A stretch of DNA of 64,000 nucleotides from Pseudomonadota bacterium (GCA_023412495.1 JAEYNP010000045.1:10392-74391); one strand, 5' to 3'. Shown: positions 1 to 9,190, numbered from the stretch's first letter. Made by a program: numbers and translations. The notes: generated by a model from the letters alone, not told the origin.

Positions 1-365
<365 letters not shown>

Positions 366-432
366 ATCACAAATGTCGGGGGAAGAAGCCAGCCTTTCTC
401 CCCCCCGGCAATCCTCTTCCATGCTATGCCTT

Positions 433-813
433 CTACGCCGTCTTTCGCCTCAGGCGGAGCCACAGGAGACCGGCCAGGGCCGCACCGGCTCCATCCGCCA
501 TCAGGTCGAGAAGACTCACCTCGCGGCCGGGGACGAACGACTGGTGGATCTCATCCGTTATCCCAAAGAAAAGACAAAAAACCGTGGTGATGATCACAGC
601 GAGAAAGGGCCTCTCGGACTTCCAACGTTTATTGAAGGCGAAAAACGTGGCAGCGGCAAGCACGCCGTAGGCGAGGATGTGGGCCAGCTTGTCGATTCCC
701 GGCAGAACCGGCAGACAGAGACTATCACCGGATTTGTGGGAGAGAAAGAAGATGATTCCCATGATAAGAACCATGGGAATAACCCGCAACGATAACGGTA
801 ATTCCCCCGTCAT
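433..813 (-). CDS. VanZ-family membrane protein
   Basis: A 126-residue protein with about four hydrophobic segments and the VanZ-family signature: a KLAHILAYGVLA helix and GITDEIHQSFVPGR followed by DLMADGAGA. The family includes the teicoplanin-resistance protein VanZ, but most members have no assigned role, so none is claimed here. Its ATG overlaps the stop codon of the upstream SEC-C gene (ATGA at 810-813), so the two are probably translated from one transcript by coupling. It is convergent with hemB. Confidence 0.85.
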   Translation of the reverse strand: MTGELPLSLRVIPMVLIMGIIFFLSHKSGDSLCLPVLPGIDKLAHILAYGVLAAATFFAFNKRWKSERPFLAVIITTVFCLFFGITDEIHQSFVPGREVSLLDLMADGAGAALAGLLWLRLRRKTA

Positions 814-1340
814 ACGGCTCCCGACTGCTCCGGGGGCGGAGTAGGCAGGTGCACCTTCTTCAACTGGTCGCTGGAGAACCGTTTACGGATCCGGCGCATG
901 GCGGCGTTCAGCTCGTGGGTCGGTGCGTCAGTGAGGAATTCGACGCTCTTATCGGCATAGGCGGTGATGCGCAGCTGTTTGTTTTCGATCGCGTACATAT
1001 GGCTCCAGTTGATCTCGATGGTCTCGGGATTCTCGTCGATGGGAATATCGAGGGCCACACCGTCTTTCGCCACCTGAACGCAATCACAGTCGGTCATCTC
1101 CATGACCCAGGCATCACCCTTGTCGGTCGAATAGAAGAAAAAGACCCCCAGCTCCCGTATCGCCGTTTTCTTCTCTACCGCATCTTTCTGGATATCCTCC
1201 ACGCCGCCGGTCAATGTCAACTTCAAGGCCGCCTGCGGCGACGGCTGACGGCGGGCCTCCTGGTCCTTCATGGCGCAGCAATGTTTATACTTTTTGCCGC
1301 TCCGACAAGGACACTTCTCGTTTCTCCCAATCTTTGGCAT
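810..1340 (-). CDS. SEC-C zinc-binding motif protein
   Basis: A 176-residue protein that starts directly with a SEC-C motif: GRNEKCPCRSGKKYKHCC at about residues 5-22, the C-x-C-x8-C-C zinc ligand set also found at the C-terminus of SecA. The remaining 150 residues are soluble and I do not recognise them; they contain a DCDCV stretch and a basic segment near the end. Function unknown; SEC-C domains often mediate protein or ribosome contacts. Its stop overlaps the start of the VanZ gene. An IS4-type element lies just upstream (right end of the left target duplication at 1374), about 35 bp before the start codon, so the native promoter may have been displaced. Confidence 0.8.
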   Translation of the reverse strand: MPKIGRNEKCPCRSGKKYKHCCAMKDQEARRQPSPQAALKLTLTGGVEDIQKDAVEKKTAIRELGVFFFYSTDKGDAWVMEMTDCDCVQVAKDGVALDIPIDENPETIEINWSHMYAIENKQLRITAYADKSVEFLTDAPTHELNAAMRRIRKRFSSDQLKKVHLPTPPPEQSGAV

Positions 1341-1365
1341 CTCTTGTACCTTTTATATTTTTTAT

Positions 1366-1374
1366 ATCCAGCTG
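1366..1374. repeat. Left 9-bp target site duplication of the IS4 element
   Basis: ATCCAGCTG lies directly outside the left inverted repeat and is repeated exactly at 2692-2700. A 9-bp duplication is within the range usual for IS4-family insertions. Confidence 0.9.
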
Positions 1375-2691
1375 CACTAGTGTCCGGTTAAAGAAATAAC
1401 GATCATCTATAACTGGAAGTATTAATTAAAAAAACAACACAGAATGACCATAATCGACTTGAAAATCTATCCCTTTCTAGGGAACTTGTTCGGCAAAACC
1501 CTGGGGAGGGGTACACATGTTTGCCGGACGATTGATTTTCGCACAGGTTATGGACTTCATGCCTTTACCAATTTTTCGTCGTTGCGTGGCGAAATATCAG
1601 GGCGACTTCAGGGTCAGAAAGTTCTCGTGCCTCGATCAATTTCTCTGTATGGCCTTCGCCCAAATCACCTACAGGGAGAGTCTGCGGGATATCGAGGTTT
1701 GTCTCCGTTCGCAGAACAAAAAACTGTACCACATGGGCATCCGGGGCAAAGTATCCCGGTCAACTCTCGCCGAAGCCAACGAAAACCGAGATTGGCGAAT
1801 ATATGCCGAACTGGCCCATCACCTTATCGCTACTGCAAGAGACCTCTACAGTTCCGACTCGTTTCTCGTCGATCTGGACGAAACCGTCTATGCACTCGAT
1901 TCAACGACAATCGACCTCTGCCTGTCAGTATTTCCATGGGCAAATTTCCGCAAGACCAAAGCAGCTATCAAACTCCACACATTGCTGGATCTGAGGGGAA
2001 GCATCCCCACATTCATTCACATTTCCGATGGCAAACTGCACGATGTCAATGCGCTCGATCTCTTACCGATAGAAGCTGGCGCCTATTATGTCATGGATCG
2101 AGGATATCTCGACTTCCAACGGTTATTTTCTCTCAGCCAGGCATCAGCCTTTTTCGTAACCCGAGCCAAATCAAACACCAAGTACAGGCGACTTTATTCG
2201 CACCCGGTCGACAGGACAACAGGTCTAATTTGCGACCAGACAATCGTACTCACGGGTGTCGCCACAAAGAAAGACTATCCGGAAAAACTCCGTCGCGTGA
2301 AGTTCGAAGATTCAGAAACCGGCAAGACTTTGTCTTTCTTACGAACAACTTTACTCTTCCAGCATTAACAATAACTCAGTTGTATCGCAGTCGTTGGCAG
2401 GTAGAGTTGTTTTTCAAATGGATCAAGCAACACCTCAGGATCAAAACATTTTTCGGGACATCGGAAAATGCTGTGAAATCTCAAATCTGGATAGCTGTCT
2501 CAGTTTACGTTCTTGTCGCCATCATGAAGAAGCGACTCAATCTCCAGGAGAGTCTTTACACAATTTTACAGATCGTAAGCGTTACTGTTTTCGAAAAAAT
2601 ATCAGTTGGTTACCGAAAGAGATTGCAAGACTGAAATGGCTCAAACGTGTAACCAATTAAAATTATTTGATTATTAAACCGGACACTAGTG
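1375..2691 (+). mobile_element. IS4-family insertion sequence, about 1.3 kb, complete ends
   Basis: The element is bounded by inverted repeats: CACTAGTGTCCGGTTAA at the left end (1375-1391), matched by the complement of AAACCGGACACTAGTG at the right end (2676-2691). It is flanked by perfect 9-bp direct repeats. It carries a single transposase gene with the IS4 family DDE and YREK features, broken by a frameshift. Intact ends and an undegraded target duplication point to a fairly recent insertion. It sits between the SEC-C gene and nrdJ, in the short space downstream of nrdJ. Confidence 0.92.
1517..2634 (+). pseudogene. IS4-family transposase, single-base frameshift
   Basis: The first 270 or so residues read in one frame from the ATG at 1517 and include VYALDSTTIDLCLS (first catalytic Asp) and YYVMDRGYLDF (second Asp). 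At about 2330-2345 the homologous sequence leaves this frame (early stop at 2368) and continues in the -1 frame to 2634, with YRSRWQVELFFKWIKQ, the Y-x2-R-x3-E-x6-K signature holding the catalytic Glu. Relative IS4 proteins read ETGKTLVFLTN here, so one base is missing. I see no heptanucleotide slippery site, so mutation or a sequence error is more likely than programmed frameshifting. Nuclease activity needs both parts, so the copy is probably inactive alone. Confidence 0.9.
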
Positions 2692-2700
2692 ATCCAGCTG
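2692..2700. repeat. Right 9-bp target site duplication of the IS4 element
   Basis: Exact second copy of ATCCAGCTG. Joining the flanks at one copy restores an uninterrupted sequence in which ATCCAG and CTGGAT form a six-base inverted repeat just downstream of nrdJ. Confidence 0.9.
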
Positions 2701-2719
2701 TGAACTGGATGATCCTCAA

Positions 2720-4900
2720 CTACGAACACTTGCTATAACCGCACTCGGCGCAGGTCTCACAACCCTCTTCGAAACGGAGCATGCCCGAGCACTCGGGGCA
2801 GATTGAGGAAAAGCCTCTCTGGGTTCCCGCCATGAAGGACTTGAAAAGCTTGCTGAGCTGAGCCGGAAGATCGAGCATGTGACCGCTCGACCGGTCGAGC
2901 TGCTTGATGATCTCGTCCATCGGCACGTTGAAGCGCAGGGCTAAAGAGACCAGACGGCAGGTGGTCGTCCACATGGTCGACTTGTCTTTCAGATCCACCC
3001 TGTTATCGAAAGGGAACTTGGCGAAGACTTCCATCGGCTTTTCGTTCTCATCAAAGCAGACGATGATGTATACAGATTTCTGGTACTGGTCCTTGACCCG
3101 GTAGCGCTTGGCGTTGAGGGTGTCAGGCAGGATCGCCTTGATCGGCCCTCTCTCTGAGACCATCGCGATCTTCTCCGCCTTCTCCTTGGCCGTGCTGTCC
3201 GTGGCGTGCAGGACCTGCTTATCGCGGGAACCGTCCCGGTAGACGGTGAGTCCCTTGCATCCCAGCTTATAGCCGGTGATATAGGAGAGTTTCACCTCTT
3301 CCTTGGTGGCACCCGCGGGCAGGTTGATGGTCTTGGAGATCGAACTGTCGACTCCACTCTTCTGCAGGCAGCCCTGCATCTTGATGTGATCCTCCGGCTT
3401 GATGTCCTGGGCGGTGCGGAAAATCTCCTGCCAGTGCACGGGGATCTCGCTGTGGCCGATCACCGTGCCTGAGTCCGCCACCTTGGTCATCAGTTCTTCA
3501 GAGTAGAAGCCCTCTTCCCGGGCCACCTTCTCGAAGTATTTGTTGACCAGGATGAGCCGGTCGCCGTCCATGACATGCTTGACCATGACGATGGAAAAGT
3601 ACGGTTCGCAGCCGGAGGCACAGTCGGCAATCATCGAGACCGTGCCGGTAGGCTGGATGGAGGTGAGAGCGGCATTGCGGCGCGCCGGATATTGGTTCAG
3701 CTTGGAGTCGTAGGCGGGGAACGGCGACTTTTCCTCAGCCAGTTCGATGGACCGTTCCTCCGCCGCATCCCTGATGAAGCGCATGACCTTGCCGGCCAGC
3801 GCCCGTCCTTCCTCGCTCGCATAGGGGATCTCCATCTGGATCAGCATGTCGTGCAGGCCCATGATTCCCATGCCGATCTTCCTTGTCTTCAGGGTCATGT
3901 CGGCTATTTCGGGGATGGGGAATCGGTTGCAGTCGATGACGTTGTCGAGGAAGTGGGTGGCGATCCGCACCACCTTCTTCAGGCGATCGTAATCGACTTT
4001 CCCCTTCTTGACGAAATTGGCCAGATTGACCGAGCCGAGGTTGCAGCTCTCGTAGGGCAGCAGCCACTGCTCCCCGCAGGGGTTGGTGGCCTCGAAACTG
4101 CCGAGCTGGGGCGTCATATTGTCCCGGTTGGCGACGTCGATGAACAGGACTCCCGGTTCACCGTTGTGCCAGGCCAGATCGATAATCTTGTCGAAAACGG
4201 CGCGGGCATCGAGCCGTTTCACAACCTGCCTGGTGGACGGTTCGATCAGTTCATACTCGTCGCCGTCCTCCACCGCCTGCATGAAGGCGTCGGTGATGGC
4301 CACGCTGAAGTTGAAATTGTTGAACCGGTTCTGGTCCTCCTTGGCGGTGATGAAATCCATGATATCGGGATGATCGATGCGAAGCACCCCCATATTGGCC
4401 CCTCGTCTCTTGCCGCCCTGCTTGATGGTTTCAGTGGCGGCATCAAACACCGCGGCAAAGGACAACGGACCCGAGGCGACACCCTGGGTGGAGCGAACCG
4501 AGGCGTTCTTCGAGCGCAGCCGAGAAAAGGAATAGCCGGTTCCGCCACCGGTCTTATGCACCAGTGCCCCGTTGCGAATCGCGCTGAAGATACCGTCCAT
4601 GGAATCTTCGACCGGCAGGACGAAACAGGCGGAAAGCTGCCCCAGATCCGTGCCGGCATTCATCAAGCATGGGGAATTCGGCATGAAATCGAGATGATAA
4701 ATGATCTTAAAAAACTCTTCCCGCAGCTGTTTCTGATGCGACTGGTCCTTGTCGACATCGGCCACCGCGTTCGCCACCCGTCGGACCAACGTCTCCCACG
4801 ACTCGGTAACCTTGCCCTCGGCATCTTTGAGATAGTATCTTCTTGCCAGCACTGTTTCGGCAGTAGTCGTCAAGACCTGTTTGGCTCGATCAGGTGTCAT
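2720..4900 (-). CDS. nrdJ: Adenosylcobalamin-dependent (class II) ribonucleoside-diphosphate reductase
   Basis: Class II ribonucleotide reductase, which makes deoxyribonucleotides using adenosylcobalamin as radical source and works with or without oxygen. The open frame begins at 4993, but the ATG at 4900 (MTPDRAKQVLTTTAETVLAR) matches the usual start, giving 726 residues. Visible motifs: redox Cys in QLSACFVLP (about residue 92), the active-site NPCGE at 273-277 with thiyl Cys 275 and Glu 277, and PTGTVSMIADCASG later. After the barrel there is a TSCPD-type region, and the C-terminus carries a CxxC and further CxxC pairs, as expected for thioredoxin-linked re-reduction or zinc binding. NrdR-like boxes lie upstream. 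An IS4 element is inserted just downstream. Confidence 0.96.
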   Translation of the reverse strand: MTPDRAKQVLTTTAETVLARRYYLKDAEGKVTESWETLVRRVANAVADVDKDQSHQKQLREEFFKIIYHLDFMPNSPCLMNAGTDLGQLSACFVLPVEDSMDGIFSAIRNGALVHKTGGGTGYSFSRLRSKNASVRSTQGVASGPLSFAAVFDAATETIKQGGKRRGANMGVLRIDHPDIMDFITAKEDQNRFNNFNFSVAITDAFMQAVEDGDEYELIEPSTRQVVKRLDARAVFDKIIDLAWHNGEPGVLFIDVANRDNMTPQLGSFEATNPCGEQWLLPYESCNLGSVNLANFVKKGKVDYDRLKKVVRIATHFLDNVIDCNRFPIPEIADMTLKTRKIGMGIMGLHDMLIQMEIPYASEEGRALAGKVMRFIRDAAEERSIELAEEKSPFPAYDSKLNQYPARRNAALTSIQPTGTVSMIADCASGCEPYFSIVMVKHVMDGDRLILVNKYFEKVAREEGFYSEELMTKVADSGTVIGHSEIPVHWQEIFRTAQDIKPEDHIKMQGCLQKSGVDSSISKTINLPAGATKEEVKLSYITGYKLGCKGLTVYRDGSRDKQVLHATDSTAKEKAEKIAMVSERGPIKAILPDTLNAKRYRVKDQYQKSVYIIVCFDENEKPMEVFAKFPFDNRVDLKDKSTMWTTTCRLVSLALRFNVPMDEIIKQLDRSSGHMLDLPAQLSKLFKSFMAGTQRGFSSICPECSGMLRFEEGCETCAECGYSKCS

Positions 4901-5114
4901 GCGGAACCTCGTATGGAGAAATTGACAATATAATCCCTGGCAGAATCGTCGGCCACTTTGCGTCGATTCTGGCACGGGAAGACAACCCCGCATGGGGTGT
5001 GCTACATTAACCTGGACACTGGGGCCTGGGAAATCCGTGAAAATACATCGCGAAAAAGGTTACTTCGGACACCTTGTCACCCCCATGCACGCTGTACATT
5101 TGAGGGTGTTTTAT

Positions 5115-5161
5115 ACACCACATTTATGGCTCTCTCAATACCATTCTACAATATATGGTAT
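5115..5161 (-). promoter_or_regulatory. Tandem NrdR-box-like sites upstream of nrdJ
   Basis: Two 16-bp sites, at 5115-5130 (ACACCACATTTATGGC) and 5146-5161 (CTACAATATATGGTAT), resemble the NrdR consensus acaCwAtATaTwGtgt. The second is the better match. Their starts are 31 bp apart, the three-helical-turn spacing characteristic of paired NrdR boxes. They lie about 215-260 bp before the nrdJ start, so a long leader would follow. NrdR is the ATP/dATP-sensing repressor of ribonucleotide reductase genes; its gene is not in this window. Confidence 0.6.
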
Positions 5162-5266
5162 CATTTTTGAGATCCGCCGCAATACCGAGGGCTTCATGGA
5201 AATTCATTTTTTTCAAGAAAAAACCGGCATCTCGTGATATTTTTCTTGGTGGTAGCAGCAAACCTG

Positions 5267-5286
5267 TTACACCACGTATGGTGTAA
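5267..5286. promoter_or_regulatory. Near-perfect palindrome, third NrdR-like site
   Basis: Arms TTACACCA and TGGTGTAA flank a four-base centre CGTA. The inner 16-mer ACACCACGTATGGTGT fits the NrdR-box outline (CxxAxxxTATxGTGT). It is further from nrdJ than the paired boxes and could serve an unseen divergent transcript instead. Confidence 0.45.
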
Positions 5287-5525
5287 GGCTCGGCTTTTTC
5301 CGGAAGAACCCGAAAGTCGCCAATAGACAATGTACCTGTCAGGCAAATCACAAGCGAGAACAAGAAAAAAAGGATCATCCGGGAAACGAGTACCTGGAAT
5401 GAAGTACCCAGGCCCTGCCTGTTGTTACAGGTTCCATTGCTGAGGAGGTCATCGAAAATCGAAACGCCATCCGAATGGCGATCATGGAGTGATTTCGATA
5501 GCGATCCCGATTTCGATTTGAAGGG

Positions 5526-5933
5526 TCATTTACCCGCTTTTTCCATCCGGCCGCGGGCTCCTTCGACCAACCGGGCCTCCATCACAATAGCCCTGGAATG
5601 CCGGCCGCTTGCCACCTTGCCTGCCCTATCGCTCACCTCGACATCGAACAGATAGAGCTTGCCGTCGCGGCCGGAAAAAGTGGCCACCGCCTTAACCTCT
5701 TCGCCGACGGGGGTCGGCGCAAAGTGCTTGATGTCGATACCCACCCCGACGGAGAGTTCACCAGGCTGCAACAATGGCTTCATCAACCGGGCCGCCGAAA
5801 TTTCCATCAGTCCGATCATCCGTGAAGTAGCCAGAACATCGGGAAACTCATCCTCATCGCTAATTGCCACCGCACTGGCCAAATCCTTGTGCTGCACGGT
5901 ATAGACGCACTCCCCTTTCGCCCCTGTTTCCAT
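5526..5933 (-). CDS. Hot-dog fold thioesterase, FlK-like
   Basis: A 135-residue single-domain protein resembling the fluoroacetyl-CoA thioesterase (FlK) branch of the hot-dog superfamily. Family features are the segment PDVLATSRMIGLMEISAARL (about residues 31-50), KHFAPTPVGEEVKAVATF in the middle, and GRHSRAIV near the end, the usual place for the G-x-H-x-R loop. Likely substrates are short acyl-CoA esters; the real one cannot be read from sequence. The start at 5933 has a strong purine-rich site (GAGGGGAAGGG). It appears to be a single-gene unit between nrdJ and the outer-membrane protein gene, all on the minus strand. Confidence 0.8.
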   Translation of the reverse strand: METGAKGECVYTVQHKDLASAVAISDEDEFPDVLATSRMIGLMEISAARLMKPLLQPGELSVGVGIDIKHFAPTPVGEEVKAVATFSGRDGKLYLFDVEVSDRAGKVASGRHSRAIVMEARLVEGARGRMEKAGK

Positions 5934-6080
5934 CCCCTTCCCCTCATAATTGTTATGAAAGTATGCCCAACGGTTTCCATCCTATTTACAGCGATATCAC
6001 AAGATTGTAAAGACAAACGGTGCGTTAGGACAGCATGCGACCGACTACGGCTACTCCTCCGAAAGGGGCGCGGTGCAAAT

Positions 6081-6127
6081 AAAAACGGCGGATATTCCAG
6101 GCCTCAAATGCCCGGAATATCCGCCGT
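6081..6127 (-). terminator. Strong intrinsic terminator of the beta-barrel gene
   Basis: A 14-bp perfect stem (ACGGCGGATATTCC at 6085-6098 against its complement at 6114-6127), followed on the minus strand by TTTTTATTTG. It begins 33 bp beyond the stop codon of the upstream gene at 6160. Confidence 0.92.
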
Positions 6128-6159
6128 ACAGTCCTGCTATGACCTTTTCAATACGTCAA

Positions 6160-7365
6160 TTAAAAGCGGAAACGCATGCCGATACCCAACCGGCCGTATT
6201 CCTTAACGTCATCCAGCTCGTCAAATCCGGAACGTCCTTCCAGGATGAAGGAGCCGTTGAAGCCTTCGGGATCCCCGAAGACACGGGCCCCGATAGCGAC
6301 GATGAGGTCTAAATCGTCGTCTTCAGCGTCAAGGTCGTTGTCGCCGTCGGTTAACCAACCGCCCACACCAAGATCGACAAAGTATCTGTTACCGAACTTG
6401 TACTCCCCGAGGAGGTCGATCGTAAAGGCATCATCACCGTCGGTACCATCATAGTGGATAGCCCCGCCCACAAGTCCGAGGGCCGACCACTGCTCGTTGA
6501 AACGATACTCGCCACCGATACGGCCAAAAATGTAATGGCCCGGATCCCACTGATGCATGTAGCCGACATCGGCTACAGGACGGAATCTCTTGATCCCGGT
6601 GACGTCGGCCGTACACTGGGCGGAGGTGGTCTCGGCGCCTTCGTTGTCGACCACGGTCACCTTCACCGAGTTGCTGCCGCAGGGCATGGCGATATCGCCG
6701 ACATTGCCGTTAACCGTTTTCTCGCTGACGACCTTGCCGCCTTTGTCCACAACAGCGATTTTCATCCCGGCGATGCTGCCGTCCGGATCTGAAGAATTGC
6801 GGGCATCGACCGTGACCTTCTGACCACAAAACGCCTTGGTCGGAGTGACGACCATGCCGCAGGTCGGGGCCTGATTCTTCCTTGCCACCGGGGCCGGCTC
6901 TACGGGGATTCTACTCTCGGCAAAGAGAGCAACGTTGCCGCAGCCTTGCGGGACGACGAAGGTGATACGATTACCTTCATGCACGATGTCGAACTGATAG
7001 CCGGGGAAAGGCTTCTCATTGGCCCAGGTTACATCCTTGGCCACACGAACCGCACCCTTGCCCCCCTTCTTGAAAAACATCCACTCGAAATGGGTCCCCT
7101 TGGGATAATCGACCTTCTCGATCCGGGTTGTGCCGATCTGGGCCATGAAGGGCTGATAGAGCTCGGGCCGTCCGGCCAGGGCAAAACCTTTTTCCATCTC
7201 ACCCGCTCTCGACTGGACCATGGTGACCAATTCGTCAGGCGACTTTATCGGTTTACAAAAAGGACTCCTGCCAATTTCCCTCAATGTCGTGGCGGCGTCC
7301 GCCAGACTTACCGACATCAGCATAAAGGCCATGACGATAAAAGAAAATAGCTTTATCTTCAACAT
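6160..7365 (-). CDS. Outer-membrane beta-barrel protein with periplasmic N-terminal domain
   Basis: A secreted protein of 401 residues. The ATG at 7365 is preferred over an in-frame one at 7392 because GAGGAGGGGAG lies immediately before it. A signal peptide (MLKIKLFSFIVMAFMLMSVS, then LADA) is followed by an unrecognised domain of about 150 residues. Next comes a PKD-like segment (KVTVDARNSSDPDGSIAGM) and then repeated amphipathic strands such as YKFGNRYFVDLGVGGWL, ending in MRFRF with the C-terminal phenylalanine typical of outer-membrane barrels. An acidic Asp-rich loop (GDNDLDAEDDDLDL) may bind calcium. It has its own terminator. Function unknown; OmpA-like structural or surface roles are possible. 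Confidence 0.75.
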   Translation of the reverse strand: MLKIKLFSFIVMAFMLMSVSLADAATTLREIGRSPFCKPIKSPDELVTMVQSRAGEMEKGFALAGRPELYQPFMAQIGTTRIEKVDYPKGTHFEWMFFKKGGKGAVRVAKDVTWANEKPFPGYQFDIVHEGNRITFVVPQGCGNVALFAESRIPVEPAPVARKNQAPTCGMVVTPTKAFCGQKVTVDARNSSDPDGSIAGMKIAVVDKGGKVVSEKTVNGNVGDIAMPCGSNSVKVTVVDNEGAETTSAQCTADVTGIKRFRPVADVGYMHQWDPGHYIFGRIGGEYRFNEQWSALGLVGGAIHYDGTDGDDAFTIDLLGEYKFGNRYFVDLGVGGWLTDGDNDLDAEDDDLDLIVAIGARVFGDPEGFNGSFILEGRSGFDELDDVKEYGRLGIGMRFRF

Positions 7366-8062
7366 CTCCCCTCCTCTTTTTGAATTAATCATACCTGCTA
7401 ATTGATGTGTATATAGTGAATTTTCCCGAACGGGTTGTCACAAATATATACCAACTTCCAGAATTTTTCCAGAAATCATTTGACATCCGATCATTTACTG
7501 GACGATTTTCCTCGACCACCAGATTATTCCTTGATTTTCGACAACTAACCTCCTCTTCCGATAGAAGTCTGGCTGTGTTAATTTTCTGGATTACTCTACA
7601 TTGGCTGGTTGGGATGCTCATTTTCAACCTCCGAGTATGTGCGATCGGTTAAAAAATATCGAACTTACGGCCATATCCCAGATTGCTGAAATTGGAGGTC
7701 CATCGCTTAAAAATGCTATACATTAAAAACAACGATAATACACAATTTTAAACTAATGCGGGATGTCGCCCGCAACCCAAGGGTTGCCATCCCCTCCCAC
7801 AGCAAAGGGAGTAAGTCCTTCATGAAATTCATCAAGAAGCAAGAAATGAATTCTTAAGGTACCTAATTTTCAGCGATGGAGACTTTTCTTTTCCGCAAGG
7901 CAAAAGGTACGGTGAGAAGAGCCACTGGCCACGCGCGTCTTCCGGGAAGTGATTCCCTGCGCTCTTGCCGAACTCATGCCCAATCGACTCTCCACCGAAT
8001 GTGGCGCTGCACCAAAAAACGACGCAAATTCTCGCTAAAAGCAAATAGGAGGAGTCAACACC
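7366..8062. other. 700-bp gap holding copy A of the dispersed repeat
   Basis: The left part (7366-7750) is AT-rich and contains the promoter region for the beta-barrel gene; no gene is recognised. Copy A of dispersed repeat family 1 lies at 7756-7863. The right end carries a good ribosome site (AGGAGG) for the broken YCII gene. Confidence 0.6.
7756..7863 (+). repeat. Dispersed repeat family 1, copy A
   Basis: Starts ATGCGGG...CCCGCAACCCAAGGG, continues ATCCCCTCCCACAGCA, and ends with a hairpin (AATTCAT...ATGAATT) and TTAAGGTACCTAA. The same order of blocks recurs at 22783, 44475 and 52535, always on this strand. Confidence 0.85.
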
Positions 8063-8470
8063 ATGAGATTCATGATTATTGTTAAAACTACCAAAGATTC
8101 CGAAGCAGGCATCCTGCCAAACGAAAAGTTATTGGCTGAAATGGGCGGGGACTCGCCAATGACGGAGTCCAGATCGAAGGTTCCGACCTCCAGCCGAGCG
8201 CCAAAGACTGGCGAATTGAATATTCCGGAGAAGATAGGACTTTTGTCGATGGACCCTTTAGCGAAGCTGAAGAACTCGTTGCCGGGTTTGCCATCACTCC
8301 GGGTGGCATCCCGCGAGGAGGCGATCGAATGGATCTGACGCTTTCCTCATCCGTCCATAGCTGGCAGAGCGGCCGAGATAAAGGTGCGTCAGCTCTACGA
8401 GCTGGGGGACTTCAGCCCGATTGGAGGAATCGACCGTTTCCGAAAAACGGGATCGGCACATATAGATAGT
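8063..8470 (+). pseudogene. YCII/DGPF-domain protein, broken by frameshifts
   Basis: The start MRFMIIVKTTKDSEAG is typical of YCII-related (DGPFAETKE) proteins. From about 8158 the recognisable sequence moves to another frame and reads DGVQIEGSDLQ... and VDGPFSEAEELVAGF, the family's hallmark DGPF motif. It then returns to the first frame for ASREEAIEW (8314-8335) and further on KVRQLYELGDFSP (about 8381-8420). The first frame alone stops at 8338 without the motif. At least two indels are needed, so the product is lost. YCII genes commonly neighbour VOC/PhnB genes and ECF sigma factors; the VOC neighbour is present and intact. Confidence 0.8.
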
Positions 8471-8602
8471 CCTGCGACGGCTCGATGCCCTGAAGAAGAA
8501 TACTCAATCGGTACGCCGGCGAAAGTGGAAGAGATGATAGCCTTTTCTCCGGTGCAACATTGATTTCATTTCAGGGACTGTCTTTAAAAAAGGAGTTGAA
8601 CA

Positions 8603-9076
8603 ATGAAACTGAATTCACGACACGTCAATCCCATTCCGCACGGGATGCACACGGTGACACCACAAATAATATGCGCTGGCGCGGCCGAGGCCATAGAATT
8701 CTACAAAAGGGCGTTCGACGCGGTGGAGGTGGGCCGTACGCCCGGTCCGGACGGCAAGCTTCTCCATGCCATGATCCGCATCGGCGATTCGGCTATCATG
8801 CTGGTAGACGAATTCCCTGAATTCGGGTCGTTCGGTCCCAGCCTCTCCAAGGGTTCGCCGGTGACCATTCATCTGTATGTGGAGGATATAGACAACTTCT
8901 TCGAGCAGGCCGTCAAGGCAGGGGCCAGAATTATCCTACCCCCCCGGGACATGTTCTGGGGCGATCGCTACGGTCAGCTGGAAGATCCCTTCGGCCACCA
9001 CTGGTCGGTCGCCACCCACGTCCGAGATGTGGGTCCGGAAGAGATGGAGGAGGCAGCACGAAAGGCCTGCATGTAG
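8603..9076 (+). CDS. VOC-family (glyoxalase/PhnB-like) protein
   Basis: A 157-residue soluble protein of the vicinal-oxygen-chelate superfamily, PhnB-like branch. It has the typical start VTPQIICAGAAEAIEFYKRA, the HAMIRIGDSAIMLVDE strand pair, SPVTIHLYVEDIDNFFEQA and a final YGQLEDPFGHHWSVATH. The Asp-Pro-Phe-Gly-His block is strongly conserved in this branch. Enzymatic activity is not predictable; many members are uncharacterised. The ATG is preceded by AAAAAAGGAG. It follows a broken YCII gene in the same direction, the usual arrangement of the intact pair. Confidence 0.88.
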   Translation: MKLNSRHVNPIPHGMHTVTPQIICAGAAEAIEFYKRAFDAVEVGRTPGPDGKLLHAMIRIGDSAIMLVDEFPEFGSFGPSLSKGSPVTIHLYVEDIDNFFEQAVKAGARIILPPRDMFWGDRYGQLEDPFGHHWSVATHVRDVGPEEMEEAARKACM

Positions 9077-9190
9077 ACAGCCGTAACTTCTTTCCCGGGC
9101 AGGTTTGGAGAAGGGCCCGCCCGGGATTTCATCGACCCTCCTTCAGACGACAACCCACCCGAATATAAGCCACCTCAGCGAATCCATGAG

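Larger units (their letters stand above)
4901..5525. other. 625-bp gap between nrdJ and the thioesterase gene
   Basis: The gap holds the NrdR-like sites listed separately and a run of GATTTCGAT-type low-complexity sequence near 5490-5520 of a kind also seen around 44.4 and 49.1 kb. Short open frames on either strand (for example 5124-5378 minus) lack family resemblance and overlap the palindromes. I looked for a cobalamin riboswitch B12 box on the nrdJ strand and did not find one. Confidence 0.5.

Noticed and set aside
2325..2350. Programmed -1 frameshifting in the IS4 transposase
   Set aside because: No heptanucleotide slippery site or downstream structure is evident, and relatives read through in one frame; a lost base is simpler.
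3575..4933. A 452-codon plus frame over nrdJ
   Set aside because: Antisense to a conserved enzyme gene; no family resemblance.
4901..5110. Cobalamin riboswitch in the nrdJ leader
   Set aside because: Expected for this enzyme, but I found no B12-box sequence or matching stem arrangement on the coding strand.
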